A DNA stretch of 64,000 bases from Lentzea aerocolonigenes (GCF_000974445.1 NZ_BBOJ01000031.1:1-64000), one strand, 5' to 3'; positions 16,841 to 24,107 are shown, counted from the first letter of the stretch. The notes: a model not told the origin generated them from the letters alone. A program made the numbers and translations.

Positions 16841-17181
16841 CCCTTCCCGAACCGCTTCGCGTTGCCAGGTGACTTCGCTGACGGCAGGACGATCGACCAC
16901 CCGGTGATCAGCTGGCCTGGGATCGGCACGCACCGGTCCTCGTCGTCGAACACGAAGAGCTCGACGACCCGCCGGACTTCATCCGCGACCTCGGCGAGGA
17001 TCGCGCGCACATCGGCGCCGGGCTCGACGACGAAGGTCCGCCCGTGGCAGACCTTCTGCCGGTGCCCCGCAAAGTACCTCGCCTTCACCAGCCACTTGCC
17101 ACGCCGGGCCTCGGCATCGCTGTGCGGCCCTGGGTAGGTCGCGCCTTCCGGAACCACCGCGAAGGGGTGCTGCACGTGCAT
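16837..17181 (-). CDS. phage protein of unknown function
   Basis: A 114-residue soluble protein (MHVQHPFAVVPEGATYPG) with a single Cys in HRQKVCHGRTFVVEPG and a helical middle (ADVRAILAEVADEVRRVVE). It ends at the stop of paralog 2 on the other strand. Its place upstream of the structural genes and downstream of the HNH gene on the same strand suggests a small early or middle gene. No family is recognised. Confidence 0.6.
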   Translation of the reverse strand: MHVQHPFAVVPEGATYPGPHSDAEARRGKWLVKARYFAGHRQKVCHGRTFVVEPGADVRAILAEVADEVRRVVELFVFDDEDRCVPIPGQLITGWSIVLPSAKSPGNAKRFGKG

Positions 17182-17257
17182 GAGCCCTCCAGAAAACCTA
17201 CGACCTTGCGCCGTTACCGTGAAAGGAAAGTGCGCTCCAGGAGCCTTCTCGGGACGG

Positions 17258-17806
17258 TCAGACGGCAGGCTGGGCGAACTCGACCGCGGGCACAGGCCGG
17301 CGGTTGGTGGCCAAGCGGCGGAAGGTGACCCAGTCCCCTCGTTGGGCGGCCAGGCTCTGCTGGTGGAAGCGGACGCGGGAGACCGCGCAGGCCTCGTTGT
17401 AGCAAGCCAGGCATCGGCGCCGTGCGATGTCCTGAGGGCCGATCACATGCCGTCCGCTCTGGCAGGTGCCACCGAGCTCCAAGCGGCCCGTGTGGACGAA
17501 CTGGGGCTTGCGGCGGCGGCTGTGATCGATCACGCGGCGCCGGGTGTTCTCGGCGGACGTCACCACACTCAGGTGCTCGACGTTGCGGCACACCCGGACA
17601 CGGCACGCGTGATCGAGCTCGAAGCTCGTGGGCACCGGGCCGTTGGTCACTCGCCAGGCGGCGAGGTGCACGAGACGGGTTCCTTCGACGGGACGGGAAA
17701 GCTGGCCGTAGCCGGGACCATTGAGGCCGCCGAGGAAGACGTGGCACGGGGTCGTGAAGCCGGACCTGGTGTCGATGCGGAAATCGGTGAGCGTGTTGCG
17801 GGACAA
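17258..17806 (-). CDS. HNH homing endonuclease-like protein
   Basis: A metal-dependent nuclease of the HNH type. The core ELDHACRVRVCRNVEHLSVV carries the His-containing first strand, the Asn in the turn, and the Cys pair common in phage HNH_3 proteins; NTRRRVIDH follows as the helix. Further down, TCQSGRHVIG and RRRCLACYNEA add Cys/His residues that could bind structural zinc. The TTG at 17806 (LSRNTLTDF) is preferred because AGGAGG lies eight bases upstream; the GTG at 17815 would overlap that site. Free-standing HNH genes are often mobile between phage genes, and this one sits inside the paralog array, which may explain the interleaving. Confidence 0.85.
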   Translation of the reverse strand: MSRNTLTDFRIDTRSGFTTPCHVFLGGLNGPGYGQLSRPVEGTRLVHLAAWRVTNGPVPTSFELDHACRVRVCRNVEHLSVVTSAENTRRRVIDHSRRRKPQFVHTGRLELGGTCQSGRHVIGPQDIARRRCLACYNEACAVSRVRFHQQSLAAQRGDWVTFRRLATNRRPVPAVEFAQPAV

Positions 17807-17934
17807 CGAGACCACCTCCTGCCCCTTCCGTGGGGCTGGAGGTGGTCCGACAGGCGGTCGTGCAGTTTAAGTTGCACAACGAGATGACCAAGCGATAGGC
17901 AGATGCACCCCCACCAACGAAGGGATACAACGCC

Positions 17935-18507
17935 TTGCCGTTCGAGCCGATCACGATCCTGACCTCCGCCATCGTCGGAGGTGCCGCAGGCGTACTTATG
18001 TCATCCTGGAAAGTTCATACAGAGGAAAGCGCGAAGAGACGCGTTGCAGCTCGTCAGACCATTCGAAAGGAAGCAACAAGACTTTCCGTTTATCTAGCAG
18101 CAGGCAGGGAGGAGGCAATATTGCCCGATGATTTTGACCCAACAAGCAAGCAGGGGTCTATCGATTGGACGGCAACAATCCTAGAAGCGGCCTACGATCT
18201 TGCCTATATACGTCGTCGCTTGGTCCTAAGACGACTCAGGCGGATCGTAGGTCACGAGACCATCTTGCGAGCAGACGCCCAAGTCTTAGTGAGCGACGCA
18301 GCCGTTCTTCCGGGCGTTCAGAGAGTAACCCTTCCCATGGTCATCCTGGAGTCCCTTTTTCCCGCCCGCAAGCGGATTGGGGTAATACATAGAGATCACA
18401 ACGTAGACGTCCCAGGAGGCATACTCAAAGTGGCGATCGACACCTCAGTCCACGGCGAAGGAATATATGTGTTTGATGAGCTCAGCCGACTTCGAAATTT
18501 CCATTAA
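17935..18507 (+). CDS. prophage one-pass membrane protein, paralog 3 (AT-rich)
   Basis: A 190-residue protein starting with TTG (LPFEPITILTSAIVGG), aligned at its start and its EESAKRRVAARQ motif with paralogs 1 and 2. Residues 5-25 are the hydrophobic anchor; the rest differs strongly from the other two, apart from a basic stretch AYIRRRLVLRRLRRIVG that matches their LGxxRxxLxxRR region. Base composition is much lower in G and C than its neighbours, with ATA, CTA and AGA codons and an in-frame TTA at codon 118, so it has probably been acquired from a different source or evolves under different constraints. It ends overlapping the next convergent gene. The function is unknown. Confidence 0.75.
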   Translation: MPFEPITILTSAIVGGAAGVLMSSWKVHTEESAKRRVAARQTIRKEATRLSVYLAAGREEAILPDDFDPTSKQGSIDWTATILEAAYDLAYIRRRLVLRRLRRIVGHETILRADAQVLVSDAAVLPGVQRVTLPMVILESLFPARKRIGVIHRDHNVDVPGGILKVAIDTSVHGEGIYVFDELSRLRNFH

Positions 18508-18752
18508 TCCCGAAGGCGCAGATCCTTTTTATGACTCCACGTCATCGACCTGCTGAACCGCCTGTCATCCGCGCCCAAGACACGACAGAGCTCAACAACA
18601 GCCGCCACCCACGCGACCTGCTCGGCGTTGTCCAGGTCGTCCCACGTCGGCATCGGCGCGTTCGCCTCGTTCTGGACCTCGACAGTCCTGGCGTACATGC
18701 CGAACGCGCGCCGGGCCTGCTCCAGGTAGAGCTGGTGCAATTCAGCACTCAC
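18504..18752 (-). CDS. small acidic phage protein downstream of replication gene
   Basis: An 82-residue protein starting with GTG at 18752 that overlaps the stop of the replication initiator (GTGA). It begins MSAELHQLYLEQARRAFG and contains WDDLDNAEQVAWVAAVVEL, a mainly helical acidic pattern seen in many short actinophage proteins. It is probably co-translated with the initiator. The role is unknown; a replication accessory is possible from position only. Confidence 0.65.
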   Translation of the reverse strand: MSAELHQLYLEQARRAFGMYARTVEVQNEANAPMPTWDDLDNAEQVAWVAAVVELCRVLGADDRRFSRSMTWSHKKDLRLRD

Positions 18753-20317
18753 GCCGACCTCCTCAAGTGAATGCCGAGCGCCTTTGAGCCGATGAAGGAA
18801 AGCCCCGACAGCAGGGCAGTCCCGGCGAACGTGACGATGACCTTGGTGTTGTGCGGGTGCGTCACGGACTCGTTGTCGAGCACCGACTGCAACGCCTTCG
18901 CCACGCGGTTCTCGTCTCCGCCGACGTGGAGCAAGAAGGCGCTGATGAACCGGCGCAGCTCGCCGGAGTACTGCCAGTCCATCGTCAGCCCTCGCTCGGC
19001 CAGGGCCTCCTCATAGGCCTTGAACAACCGGGCCGGGTCGTACGGCGTGCCGACAAGTTCCTGAGCCTTGTGCGGCTCGACAAGATACGGCGCGAACTCG
19101 TACTTGACGCCCTCGTAGGACTGAAGGTTCTCCGGGGCGGCTGGCTGCTTCTTCTTGCGCCCACCACGGCGGCGAGGTGCCTTGGCCAGAGCCTCGCGAG
19201 CCCGCTGGACCATGTCGACACCCTCGGAGCGCTTGGGCAACGGGTTCGCGGCCTCGTACTCAGCGTCGAACTTCCTCTGCTGCTCCAGGAACTCCTGATG
19301 CTTCCTCTGCGCCTCGGTGGGCTGCTTGTGGCGAGCTGCGACCTGCCGCTCGACCTCCTCCGGGGTGAGGATCGGGACTGGACGGCGCTCGATCGGCCGA
19401 CCGGGCTCGTAGCGCGCGTCGGCCACGGGGCCGAGGGCGTCGAGGGCGGCTTGAAGAGTGTCGTCCGAGGTCGCGGTGATGGCTGAGCGGTCTGAGGCCT
19501 TCTGAGGCGTCTCGGTGGCGAAGATCTTGTCCAGGGTCGCGTTGAGTTCCTCTGCGGTCTCGACCACGAAGGAGGCGTCTGGTTGCTTGTCCAGGGACGT
19601 CGTGAAGTTCCTGATCAGCTCGGGCTCCTCTTCGGTGTGATCGGCCACGGGTTCCTGGGCGTCCTGCTTCTCCTCAGCCGGGACCTCGCTGGTCCCCCGC
19701 GACCGCGAAGCGGGCGCAAGAGGGTCGGTGACGGGCTGGTCGACAGGGGCAGGTTCAAGGGCTGGTCCGGTGGAATCCGACGGGGTACGTACCCCCTCAT
19801 TTTCCCGGTACGTACCCCGTGGGATTTCCGGTACGTACCGCTCGGATTCCCGGTACGCGTCGCCGAGCTGCCTCTGCTTGGCACGCGCACGAGTCCTCTT
19901 GGCCTTCTCTGCGTTGGCCTTCAGCTCGGCGGCACGGTTGGCGCCCATGACCTGACGAAGGTTACTGAGGTCCGCGTCGAGCTGAAGCTCGTACCAGTCG
20001 GTGCCGTACTTGGACTTCGTCGGCAGGAGCTTCCAGAAGCCGAGCTTGATGCCACGCTCCAGCGCGCTGGCGATGGACTTCCGGTCGAGTCCGGTCACCT
20101 CACGGATCTCGTTCAGGCTCGGGTACGCGCGCTTGCCGGTGGCTCCGTCGGCGCGACGAGCAAGCGCGAAGGCGACCTGGCGGATGGCGCGGTCGACCTG
20201 CTTGTCGTTCTTCCCGATGTAGGTCCAGGGCAGCTCAGCCACCCAGTTGATGGTGGCGAACGCCGACGCTCCGGCACCTTCCGCAGCGTTGTCTTCCTGG
20301 TATTCTTCGCTCTGCAT
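18749..20317 (-). CDS. phage replication initiator (HTH_36-like), carries internal iterons
   Basis: A 522-residue protein (MQSEEYQEDNAAEGAG). The N-terminal 130 residues hold a winged helix-turn-helix typical of phage and plasmid replication initiators: YPSLNEIREVTGLDRKSIAS then LERGIKLGFWKLLP. The middle 250 residues are acidic, low-complexity linker. The C-terminal part (LVGTPYDPARLFKAYEEALA, LRRFISAFLLHVGGDENRV) is a second helical domain that could recruit the helicase loader. The gene itself contains four copies of a palindromic repeat at 19784-19861 (described separately), as in lambda O where the origin lies inside the initiator gene. There are no recognisable helicase genes next to it, so host helicase may be used. 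Confidence 0.75.
   Translation of the reverse strand: MQSEEYQEDNAAEGAGASAFATINWVAELPWTYIGKNDKQVDRAIRQVAFALARRADGATGKRAYPSLNEIREVTGLDRKSIASALERGIKLGFWKLLPTKSKYGTDWYELQLDADLSNLRQVMGANRAAELKANAEKAKRTRARAKQRQLGDAYRESERYVPEIPRGTYRENEGVRTPSDSTGPALEPAPVDQPVTDPLAPASRSRGTSEVPAEEKQDAQEPVADHTEEEPELIRNFTTSLDKQPDASFVVETAEELNATLDKIFATETPQKASDRSAITATSDDTLQAALDALGPVADARYEPGRPIERRPVPILTPEEVERQVAARHKQPTEAQRKHQEFLEQQRKFDAEYEAANPLPKRSEGVDMVQRAREALAKAPRRRGGRKKKQPAAPENLQSYEGVKYEFAPYLVEPHKAQELVGTPYDPARLFKAYEEALAERGLTMDWQYSGELRRFISAFLLHVGGDENRVAKALQSVLDNESVTHPHNTKVIVTFAGTALLSGLSFIGSKALGIHLRRSA
19784..19861. other. iteron array, probable phage replication origin
   Basis: Within the initiator gene, GGTACGTACC occurs perfectly at 19784-19793, 19807-19816 and 19830-19839, with a degenerate fourth copy (GGTACGCGTC) at 19852-19861. 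The spacing is 23, 23 and 22 bp. Each copy is a perfect palindrome, the first extending to 14 bp (GGGGTACGTACCCC), and each of the first three is followed by an ATTT/ATTC-CC stretch. Because 23 is not a multiple of three the encoded peptide does not repeat, so the pattern is kept at DNA level. This is the expected organisation of initiator-binding iterons in a lambda-like origin. Confidence 0.7.
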
Positions 20318-20350
20318 GTCGTTCCTTTTCGCTGAAGGAAATCGAGGCTC

Positions 20351-20444
20351 ACGGGTGTCCGCCCGTCACCTCTTCTGAGCAGTCCGTCCCGCACGGACAG
20401 GACTGCTCGAAACGTCACGGCCCCGAGCTCACAACTCGGGGCCG
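20351..20444. repeat. three consecutive stem-loops upstream of initiator gene
   Basis: Between the 49-residue membrane protein gene and the initiator gene are three inverted repeats: ACGGG/CCCGT at 20351-20366, GAGCAGTCC/GGACTGCTC at 20377-20408 with an additional inner GTCC/GGAC pairing, and CGGCCCCGAG/CTCGGGGCCG at 20418-20444, a perfect 10-bp stem with a 7-base loop. The last is strong enough to act as a transcription terminator or attenuator, although no T tract follows on either strand. They may control initiator expression or form part of the origin region. Confidence 0.6.
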
Positions 20445-20458
20445 CCGTTCGTTCAGGG

Positions 20459-20608
20459 TCAGCTCGACAGGATGCGGAGCAAGCGACAGCCCGCGACGAC
20501 CATCGCGACCACGGAGAGGCCAGCCAGAAGCGACTGGCAGAAGACGGCAACGGCGACGGCCGCGCAAAGGCCGGCAAACCGGTACCCGCGGATGTCCTGG
20601 CGGGTCAT
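20459..20608 (-). CDS. small phage membrane protein
   Basis: A 49-codon gene, ATG at 20608 overlapping the stop of the upstream gene (ATGA). The protein (MTRQDIRGYRFAGLCAAVAV) is hydrophobic almost throughout, with two membrane-spanning candidates (about residues 11-30 and 28-45) and three Cys. It ends CRLLRILSS. No family is recognised. Its coupling to the gene upstream supports real translation. Confidence 0.65.
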   Translation of the reverse strand: MTRQDIRGYRFAGLCAAVAVAVFCQSLLAGLSVVAMVVAGCRLLRILSS

Positions 20609-21045
20609 CGGGAATCGCCTCGGCGTTCGAGCGTCTGCCGCTCGACGGCCGCACGGTTGACTTCGAGGGCTCGCACCAGGTCTCCCTCGATCACGATCGC
20701 CCGAGGAACGGTCGGAGGCAGAGGTTCGCGAACCACGGTGAAGGTGCGGACGCGGGGTTCCGGGGAGCGAACAGGCTCACGTACGACCTTGAAAGCCTGA
20801 ACGCGATGTTCTGGTTCTGCCACAGGCGGCTCGGCCTCTTTCGCCAGGTACTCGCCGACCTCGTTGAGATCCAACGCCTCTGGTGAGTCGATCAGGCCGA
20901 AGACTCGTACGTTGGTCCGGATGTCGAGGAGCATGTACCCGCCGAAGCCGATGGCCTCGGGATTGCGGCGACGCGACTTCACCAGGCGTAGACCCGTACG
21001 CGTGGCCACACGACGCAGACGGTTCTCGTCGGTCCTGGTGCTCAT
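20605..21045 (-). CDS. phage early-region protein with internal duplicated motif
   Basis: A 146-residue protein (MSTRTDENRLRRVATRTG). The first half resembles a small basic alpha/beta domain (LRLVKSRRRNPEAIGFGGYM, LLDIRTNVRVFGLID); the second half contains an internal repeat, VQAFKVVREPVRSPEPR followed by VRTFTVVREPLPPTVPR, i.e. two tandem copies of about 17 residues. This suggests a duplicated linker or peptide-binding strand. It lies between the integrase and the replication gene on the same strand. The function is unknown. Confidence 0.65.
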   Translation of the reverse strand: MSTRTDENRLRRVATRTGLRLVKSRRRNPEAIGFGGYMLLDIRTNVRVFGLIDSPEALDLNEVGEYLAKEAEPPVAEPEHRVQAFKVVREPVRSPEPRVRTFTVVREPLPPTVPRAIVIEGDLVRALEVNRAAVERQTLERRGDSR

Positions 21046-21308
21046 GACTGCACCGCTTCCCGGCGCTGACGGCGCACCTGAGCGGACTTCAGAGCCGCAC
21101 GGAGCAGATGTGCCTTGCGGAGCTCCACAGCGCGCTGGTGGCGAACCTCGGGAGGAAGAACACCCTCGGGGTCGACCTCGCGCTCCAGCTTGGCGAGGAA
21201 GCCCTTGCGGGCCGGTGCGGTCTCAGCCTCGCGATCGGTGACCTTCGCCCAGCGAGTGGTGACGGCGGCTCGTGCTTGCAGCGACTTCTCGGAGGAGGTG
21301 GCGGCCAT
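21042..21308 (-). CDS. basic phage protein next to integrase
   Basis: An 88-residue, very basic helical protein (MAATSSEKSLQARAAVTT) ending in KSAQVRRQRREAVQS; the middle contains a charged stretch RHQRAVELRKAHLLRAALK. It overlaps the following gene by 4 bp. Its size and charge would suit a small DNA-associated protein, but no helix-turn-helix of the excisionase type is evident, so I leave it unassigned. The 190 bp to its right (21309-21498) hold no gene. Confidence 0.6.
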   Translation of the reverse strand: MAATSSEKSLQARAAVTTRWAKVTDREAETAPARKGFLAKLEREVDPEGVLPPEVRHQRAVELRKAHLLRAALKSAQVRRQRREAVQS

Positions 21309-21498
21309 CAGGGACCTTCGCCTTCATGCCTGGCTCCTCCGGTGCGGTGCGTTCGATGTGGACATGAACAGGACAGCAGGCATCAGCGTTGTACGCAAAC
21401 AGCCGTAGCTAGATTCCTTGCCACACAACAGCTTCTTTGAGACGAAGACCACTCGTTCGGCGCAGTAAGCCAGCCTGAGACGAGGTGCTGTGCCTTGT

Positions 21499-22395
21499 TC
21501 AGACGCGGTTACCGCGAGCGAGTCGACGAGTGGCATGGGCCGCGCGCTGCTGTGCCGTGCTGCGGCCGTAAACCTCCAACATCGTGTCGGAAGTCCAGCC
21601 AGCCAGGCGCTTGAGGTCGCGCTCCTGACCACCAGAGATCAGAAAATCATGGGCGAAAGTGTGGCGGAACTTGTGCGGGTTGATGTGGTCCAGGCCCGCC
21701 TGCTTGGCCATGACGCCCAAGCGGTCACGCACGCCATCGACGGACCAGGCGCCCCGCTGCGACAAGAACAGGGCCTTCGTCGTGCGGGCGTGCTTGGACT
21801 TGCCGCGCTCGCGGATGTAGCGCTCGATGGCCCGCATCGTCTTGGCGGACGGATAGATCAGGCGGGTCTTGCCGCCCTTGCCGGTCACCTGGATGACCTC
21901 GGCGTCGAGGTCGACATGGTCGAGCTGGATCCCGCACAGCTCAGCCACGCGCAGGCCACAGTCGAAGAAGAGCCGGACCATCGCCTCGTCACGACGTGAC
22001 CTGAAGTCCTTGGCCTTGCACAGCTTCAGCAGGGCGGCGAGGTCATCGTCCTCCAGGACAGGCACGGGCTTCTCGGGAACCTCCGGCTCCTCCATGCCCG
22101 CCATGACGTTCTTGTCGCGGATCTCCTCCACGACCAGCCACCGCGAGAACCTGCGCAGCCCACGGAAGCGGACGGCGACCGTGCCGGGGGACTTCGTGTC
22201 CTTGAGCTCGCTGAGCCACTCACGCACGGCGAGGCGGGTGAACTCGTCGAGCTCCGGCTCTCGCCCTTCTCGCACAAGCCATTCCGAGAAGAAGCGGATG
22301 CTCTGCCCGTAGAGAACCCTTGTGCGCTCTGCTTTTCCGTCCGCTCTCAGCGCTCTGTCGAAGGAGGCTGCGAGTCGATCAAGCCGCTCTGACAT
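21499..22395 (-). CDS. tyrosine-family site-specific integrase
   Basis: This recombinase integrates the phage at the host attachment site. ATG at 22395 (MSERLDRLAASFDRAL) is preferred; an upstream in-frame ATG would extend into the attachment region. The N-terminal SAM-like DNA-binding domain (TRVLYGQSIRFFSEWL) spans roughly residues 20-110. The catalytic domain shows the expected residues: Arg in DCGLRVAELCGIQ, Lys in VTGKGGKTRLIY, the H-x-x-R pair in NPHKFRHTFAHDFL, the later Trp in LAGWTSDTMLE and the nucleophile Tyr in EVYGRSTAQQRA. The gene appears complete and lies at the prophage edge facing the host ligD-like gene. Confidence 0.92.
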   Translation of the reverse strand: MSERLDRLAASFDRALRADGKAERTRVLYGQSIRFFSEWLVREGREPELDEFTRLAVREWLSELKDTKSPGTVAVRFRGLRRFSRWLVVEEIRDKNVMAGMEEPEVPEKPVPVLEDDDLAALLKLCKAKDFRSRRDEAMVRLFFDCGLRVAELCGIQLDHVDLDAEVIQVTGKGGKTRLIYPSAKTMRAIERYIRERGKSKHARTTKALFLSQRGAWSVDGVRDRLGVMAKQAGLDHINPHKFRHTFAHDFLISGGQERDLKRLAGWTSDTMLEVYGRSTAQQRAAHATRRLARGNRV

Positions 22396-22444
22396 GCCTC
22401 GGAGGTTATCAGGCGAGTGAGCGTTGTACGGATCTCGCCGAGCG
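22396..22444. other. probable right attachment-site region of prophage
   Basis: The 49 bp between integrase start and the host gene contain AGCGTTGTACG at 22420-22430, flanked by GGCGAG and its complement CTCGCC. The same 11-mer occurs at 21385-21395 just beyond the integrase stop. A tyrosine integrase normally recombines next to its own gene, so the crossover is likely here or in the last codons of the ligD-like gene. The opposite att site lies outside the window, so the core cannot be confirmed. Confidence 0.4.
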
Positions 22445-23470
22445 CTACTCCTTCGCGTTTCCGCTGGTAGGACGCTTGGCACGCGAAGGCTGCACCCGCA
22501 TCGGCTCGCCCGGCATCTTCGGGTAGTCCGGCGGGTACGGCATCTCGCCGCGCGGGTCGGCCGCGTACCACTCCAGCAGCGTCTCGATGCCGAACGCCTC
22601 CGAGTCGAGACCCTCGTGCGGATTGCCGCGCTCGGCGAGGTACTTCGGCACCGTCAGCACGTCGAAGTCATCGGGGTCCACAGTGGACAGTTCGTCCCAC
22701 TCCACCGGCGTGGAGACGGTCGCGCGGGCCGTGCCGCGCACCGACCAGGCCGAGGCGATCGTGCGGTCGCGGGCGGCCTGGTTGAAGTCGATGAAGACGC
22801 GCGAGCCGCGTTCTTCCTTCCACCAGGCCGAAGTCGCGAGGGACGGCGCGCGCTTCTCGACCTCGCGGGCCAGTGCGATCACCGCGTGCCGGACGTCGAC
22901 GAAGTCCCACTCGGGGCGGATCCGGACGGCGACGTGGATGCCGCGGCCGCCGGAGGTCTTCGGGTAGCCGGTCAGGCCGGCGTCGGCGAGCACCTCGCGC
23001 AGCACCAGGGCGACGCGGGCGGCGTCGGAGAAGTCCGTGCCCGGCTGCGGGTCCAGGTCGATGCGCAGCTCGTCGGGGTGGTCGACGTCAGGCCGGCGGA
23101 CGGGCCACGGGTGGAAGTCGAACGTGCCGAGGTTGGCCGCCCACACGATCACGGCTTCCTCGGTCGGGCAGATCTCGTCGGCAGGGCGGCCGGAGGGGAA
23201 GCGGACGGTCACGGTCTCGACGTAGTCGGGGGCGCCCTTCGGCACGCGCTTCTGGTAGAACGCCTCACCCTCGACGCCGTCGACGTAGCGCTTCAGGACC
23301 ACCGGACGGTCGCGCAGCACGGACAGCAGCACGGGCGCGACGGTGCGGTAGTACTCGACCACCTGCCCCTTGGTGATGCCCCGCGCGGGGAAGTACGGCT
23401 TGTCCGGGTTGGACACCCGCACCAGCCGGTCACCGACCTCGAGCTCGATCGCCTTCGCCTTCGCAGCCAC
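22445..23470 (-). CDS. LigD-type polymerase (primase-polymerase) domain protein
   Basis: A 341-residue protein of the archaeo-eukaryotic primase fold, acting in Ku-dependent non-homologous end joining by filling gaps and adding ribonucleotides at breaks. Hallmarks are the metal-binding DELRIDLDPQPG, the SGGRGIHVAVRI segment, and RVFIDFNQAARDRTIAS with the third acidic residue. It starts with GTG at 23470. No ligase or nuclease domain is fused, matching the stand-alone LigD polymerases of actinomycetes. It is the first host gene right of the prophage; its C-terminal tail (QPSRAKRPTSGNAKE) is close to the presumed integration point. Confidence 0.9.
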   Translation of the reverse strand: MAAKAKAIELEVGDRLVRVSNPDKPYFPARGITKGQVVEYYRTVAPVLLSVLRDRPVVLKRYVDGVEGEAFYQKRVPKGAPDYVETVTVRFPSGRPADEICPTEEAVIVWAANLGTFDFHPWPVRRPDVDHPDELRIDLDPQPGTDFSDAARVALVLREVLADAGLTGYPKTSGGRGIHVAVRIRPEWDFVDVRHAVIALAREVEKRAPSLATSAWWKEERGSRVFIDFNQAARDRTIASAWSVRGTARATVSTPVEWDELSTVDPDDFDVLTVPKYLAERGNPHEGLDSEAFGIETLLEWYAADPRGEMPYPPDYPKMPGEPMRVQPSRAKRPTSGNAKE

Positions 23471-23479
23471 GCCGAAACA

Positions 23480-24079
23480 CTAAAGGCCCCGGACGAACGC
23501 CGCGAGCGCCAGTTCGAAGCTGTCGTGGTCCAGTTCGCGGGCCACGCCGGGCAGCAGGTGCGCGCGGTCGAGGTGCGGGTAGCGGCCGGAGTAGTCGGCG
23601 GGATCGGCGGAGAAACCGCTGGAGAACGAGCTCAGCGCCGAGCCGAACACGATGTACATCAGGCCCGCGGCGATCATCGTGGCCTCACGGCGCGACCAGC
23701 CGGCGTCGACGAGGGCGCCGTGCAGGATGTCGAGCCGCTTCAACGACTCGTCACGACCGGCCGGGCCGTACGCCAGGAACGGGACGATGTTCGGGTGCGA
23801 CGACAACGCCGCACGGTACGAGCGCGCGCACCGGATCAGCCCCTCCCTCCAGTCGACATCGAAGCCGGACACGTCGACTGTAGACAATATGGAGGATGCG
23901 ATGTCGTTGAGCAGCTGGTCCTTGGTGCGGACGTGCCCGTACAGCGACGCCGCCTGCACTCCGAGCTCGGCGGCGAGCTTGCGCATGGACAGGCCGTCGA
24001 GCCCGTCGCGGTCGATGATGGCCAGAGCCGTCGACCTGATGCGGTCGGGGCTCAGCAGAGGGGTGCTCGGCCGGGGCAT
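23480..24079 (-). CDS. TetR/AcrR family repressor
   Basis: A 199-residue regulator. The N-terminal helix-turn-helix (GLSMRKLAAELGVQAASLYG then HVRTKDQLLNDIA) is the standard TetR domain, and the C-terminal part (LHGALVDAGWSRREATMIAA) resembles the TetR_C ligand domain. It is divergent from two acyl-CoA dehydrogenases and a MaoC hydratase, with a 41-bp gap holding a near-perfect palindrome. It probably represses both itself and the degradation operon and is released by an acyl-CoA or related ligand. Confidence 0.88.
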   Translation of the reverse strand: MPRPSTPLLSPDRIRSTALAIIDRDGLDGLSMRKLAAELGVQAASLYGHVRTKDQLLNDIASSILSTVDVSGFDVDWREGLIRCARSYRAALSSHPNIVPFLAYGPAGRDESLKRLDILHGALVDAGWSRREATMIAAGLMYIVFGSALSSFSSGFSADPADYSGRYPHLDRAHLLPGVARELDHDSFELALAAFVRGL

Positions 24080-24084
24080 GTGGG

Positions 24085-24107
24085 TTAACCTAACACTGTT
24101 CGGTTAA
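24085..24107. promoter_or_regulatory. 23-bp palindromic operator between tetR and acyl-CoA dehydrogenase
   Basis: The gap between the divergent genes contains TTAACC-x-AACA-x-TGTT-x-GGTTAA. The two halves match at every position except the three marked x, of which one is the centre. Length, symmetry and position between the divergent starts make it a strong TetR binding site candidate for the adjacent regulator. Confidence 0.8.

Larger units (their letters stand above)
863..22440. mobile_element. defective siphovirus-like prophage
   Basis: Genes from tail fibre to integrase form a continuous phage module: structural genes lie on the minus strand with overlapping starts and stops, then an accessory region, a replication region and an integrase at the right edge. 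The module is damaged in at least two places: an IS element in the tail gene at its left side, and loss of nearly all of the major capsid gene at 10483-10681. No endolysin, holin, repressor or excisionase is recognised in the window; some may lie to the left of it. The right boundary is placed between the integrase start (22395) and the end of the host ligD-like gene (22445). Confidence 0.85.

Noticed and set aside
17860..17880. GTGCA/TGCAC inverted repeat between HNH gene and paralog 3
   Set aside because: Only a 5-bp dyad with an 8-base spacer, too weak to call an operator.
863..22440. Expectation of endolysin, holin, repressor and excisionase genes
   Set aside because: None could be recognised; small membrane proteins lack holin context and the 88-residue basic protein lacks an excisionase fold, so I did not assign them.
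22396..22470. A tRNA gene as integration target at the right prophage edge
   Set aside because: No cloverleaf or T-loop sequence is present; the neighbour is the ligD-type gene.
22424..24088. Long plus-strand frames opposite the ligD-like and TetR genes
   Set aside because: They are GC-codon shadows of well-supported minus-strand genes with recognisable motifs.
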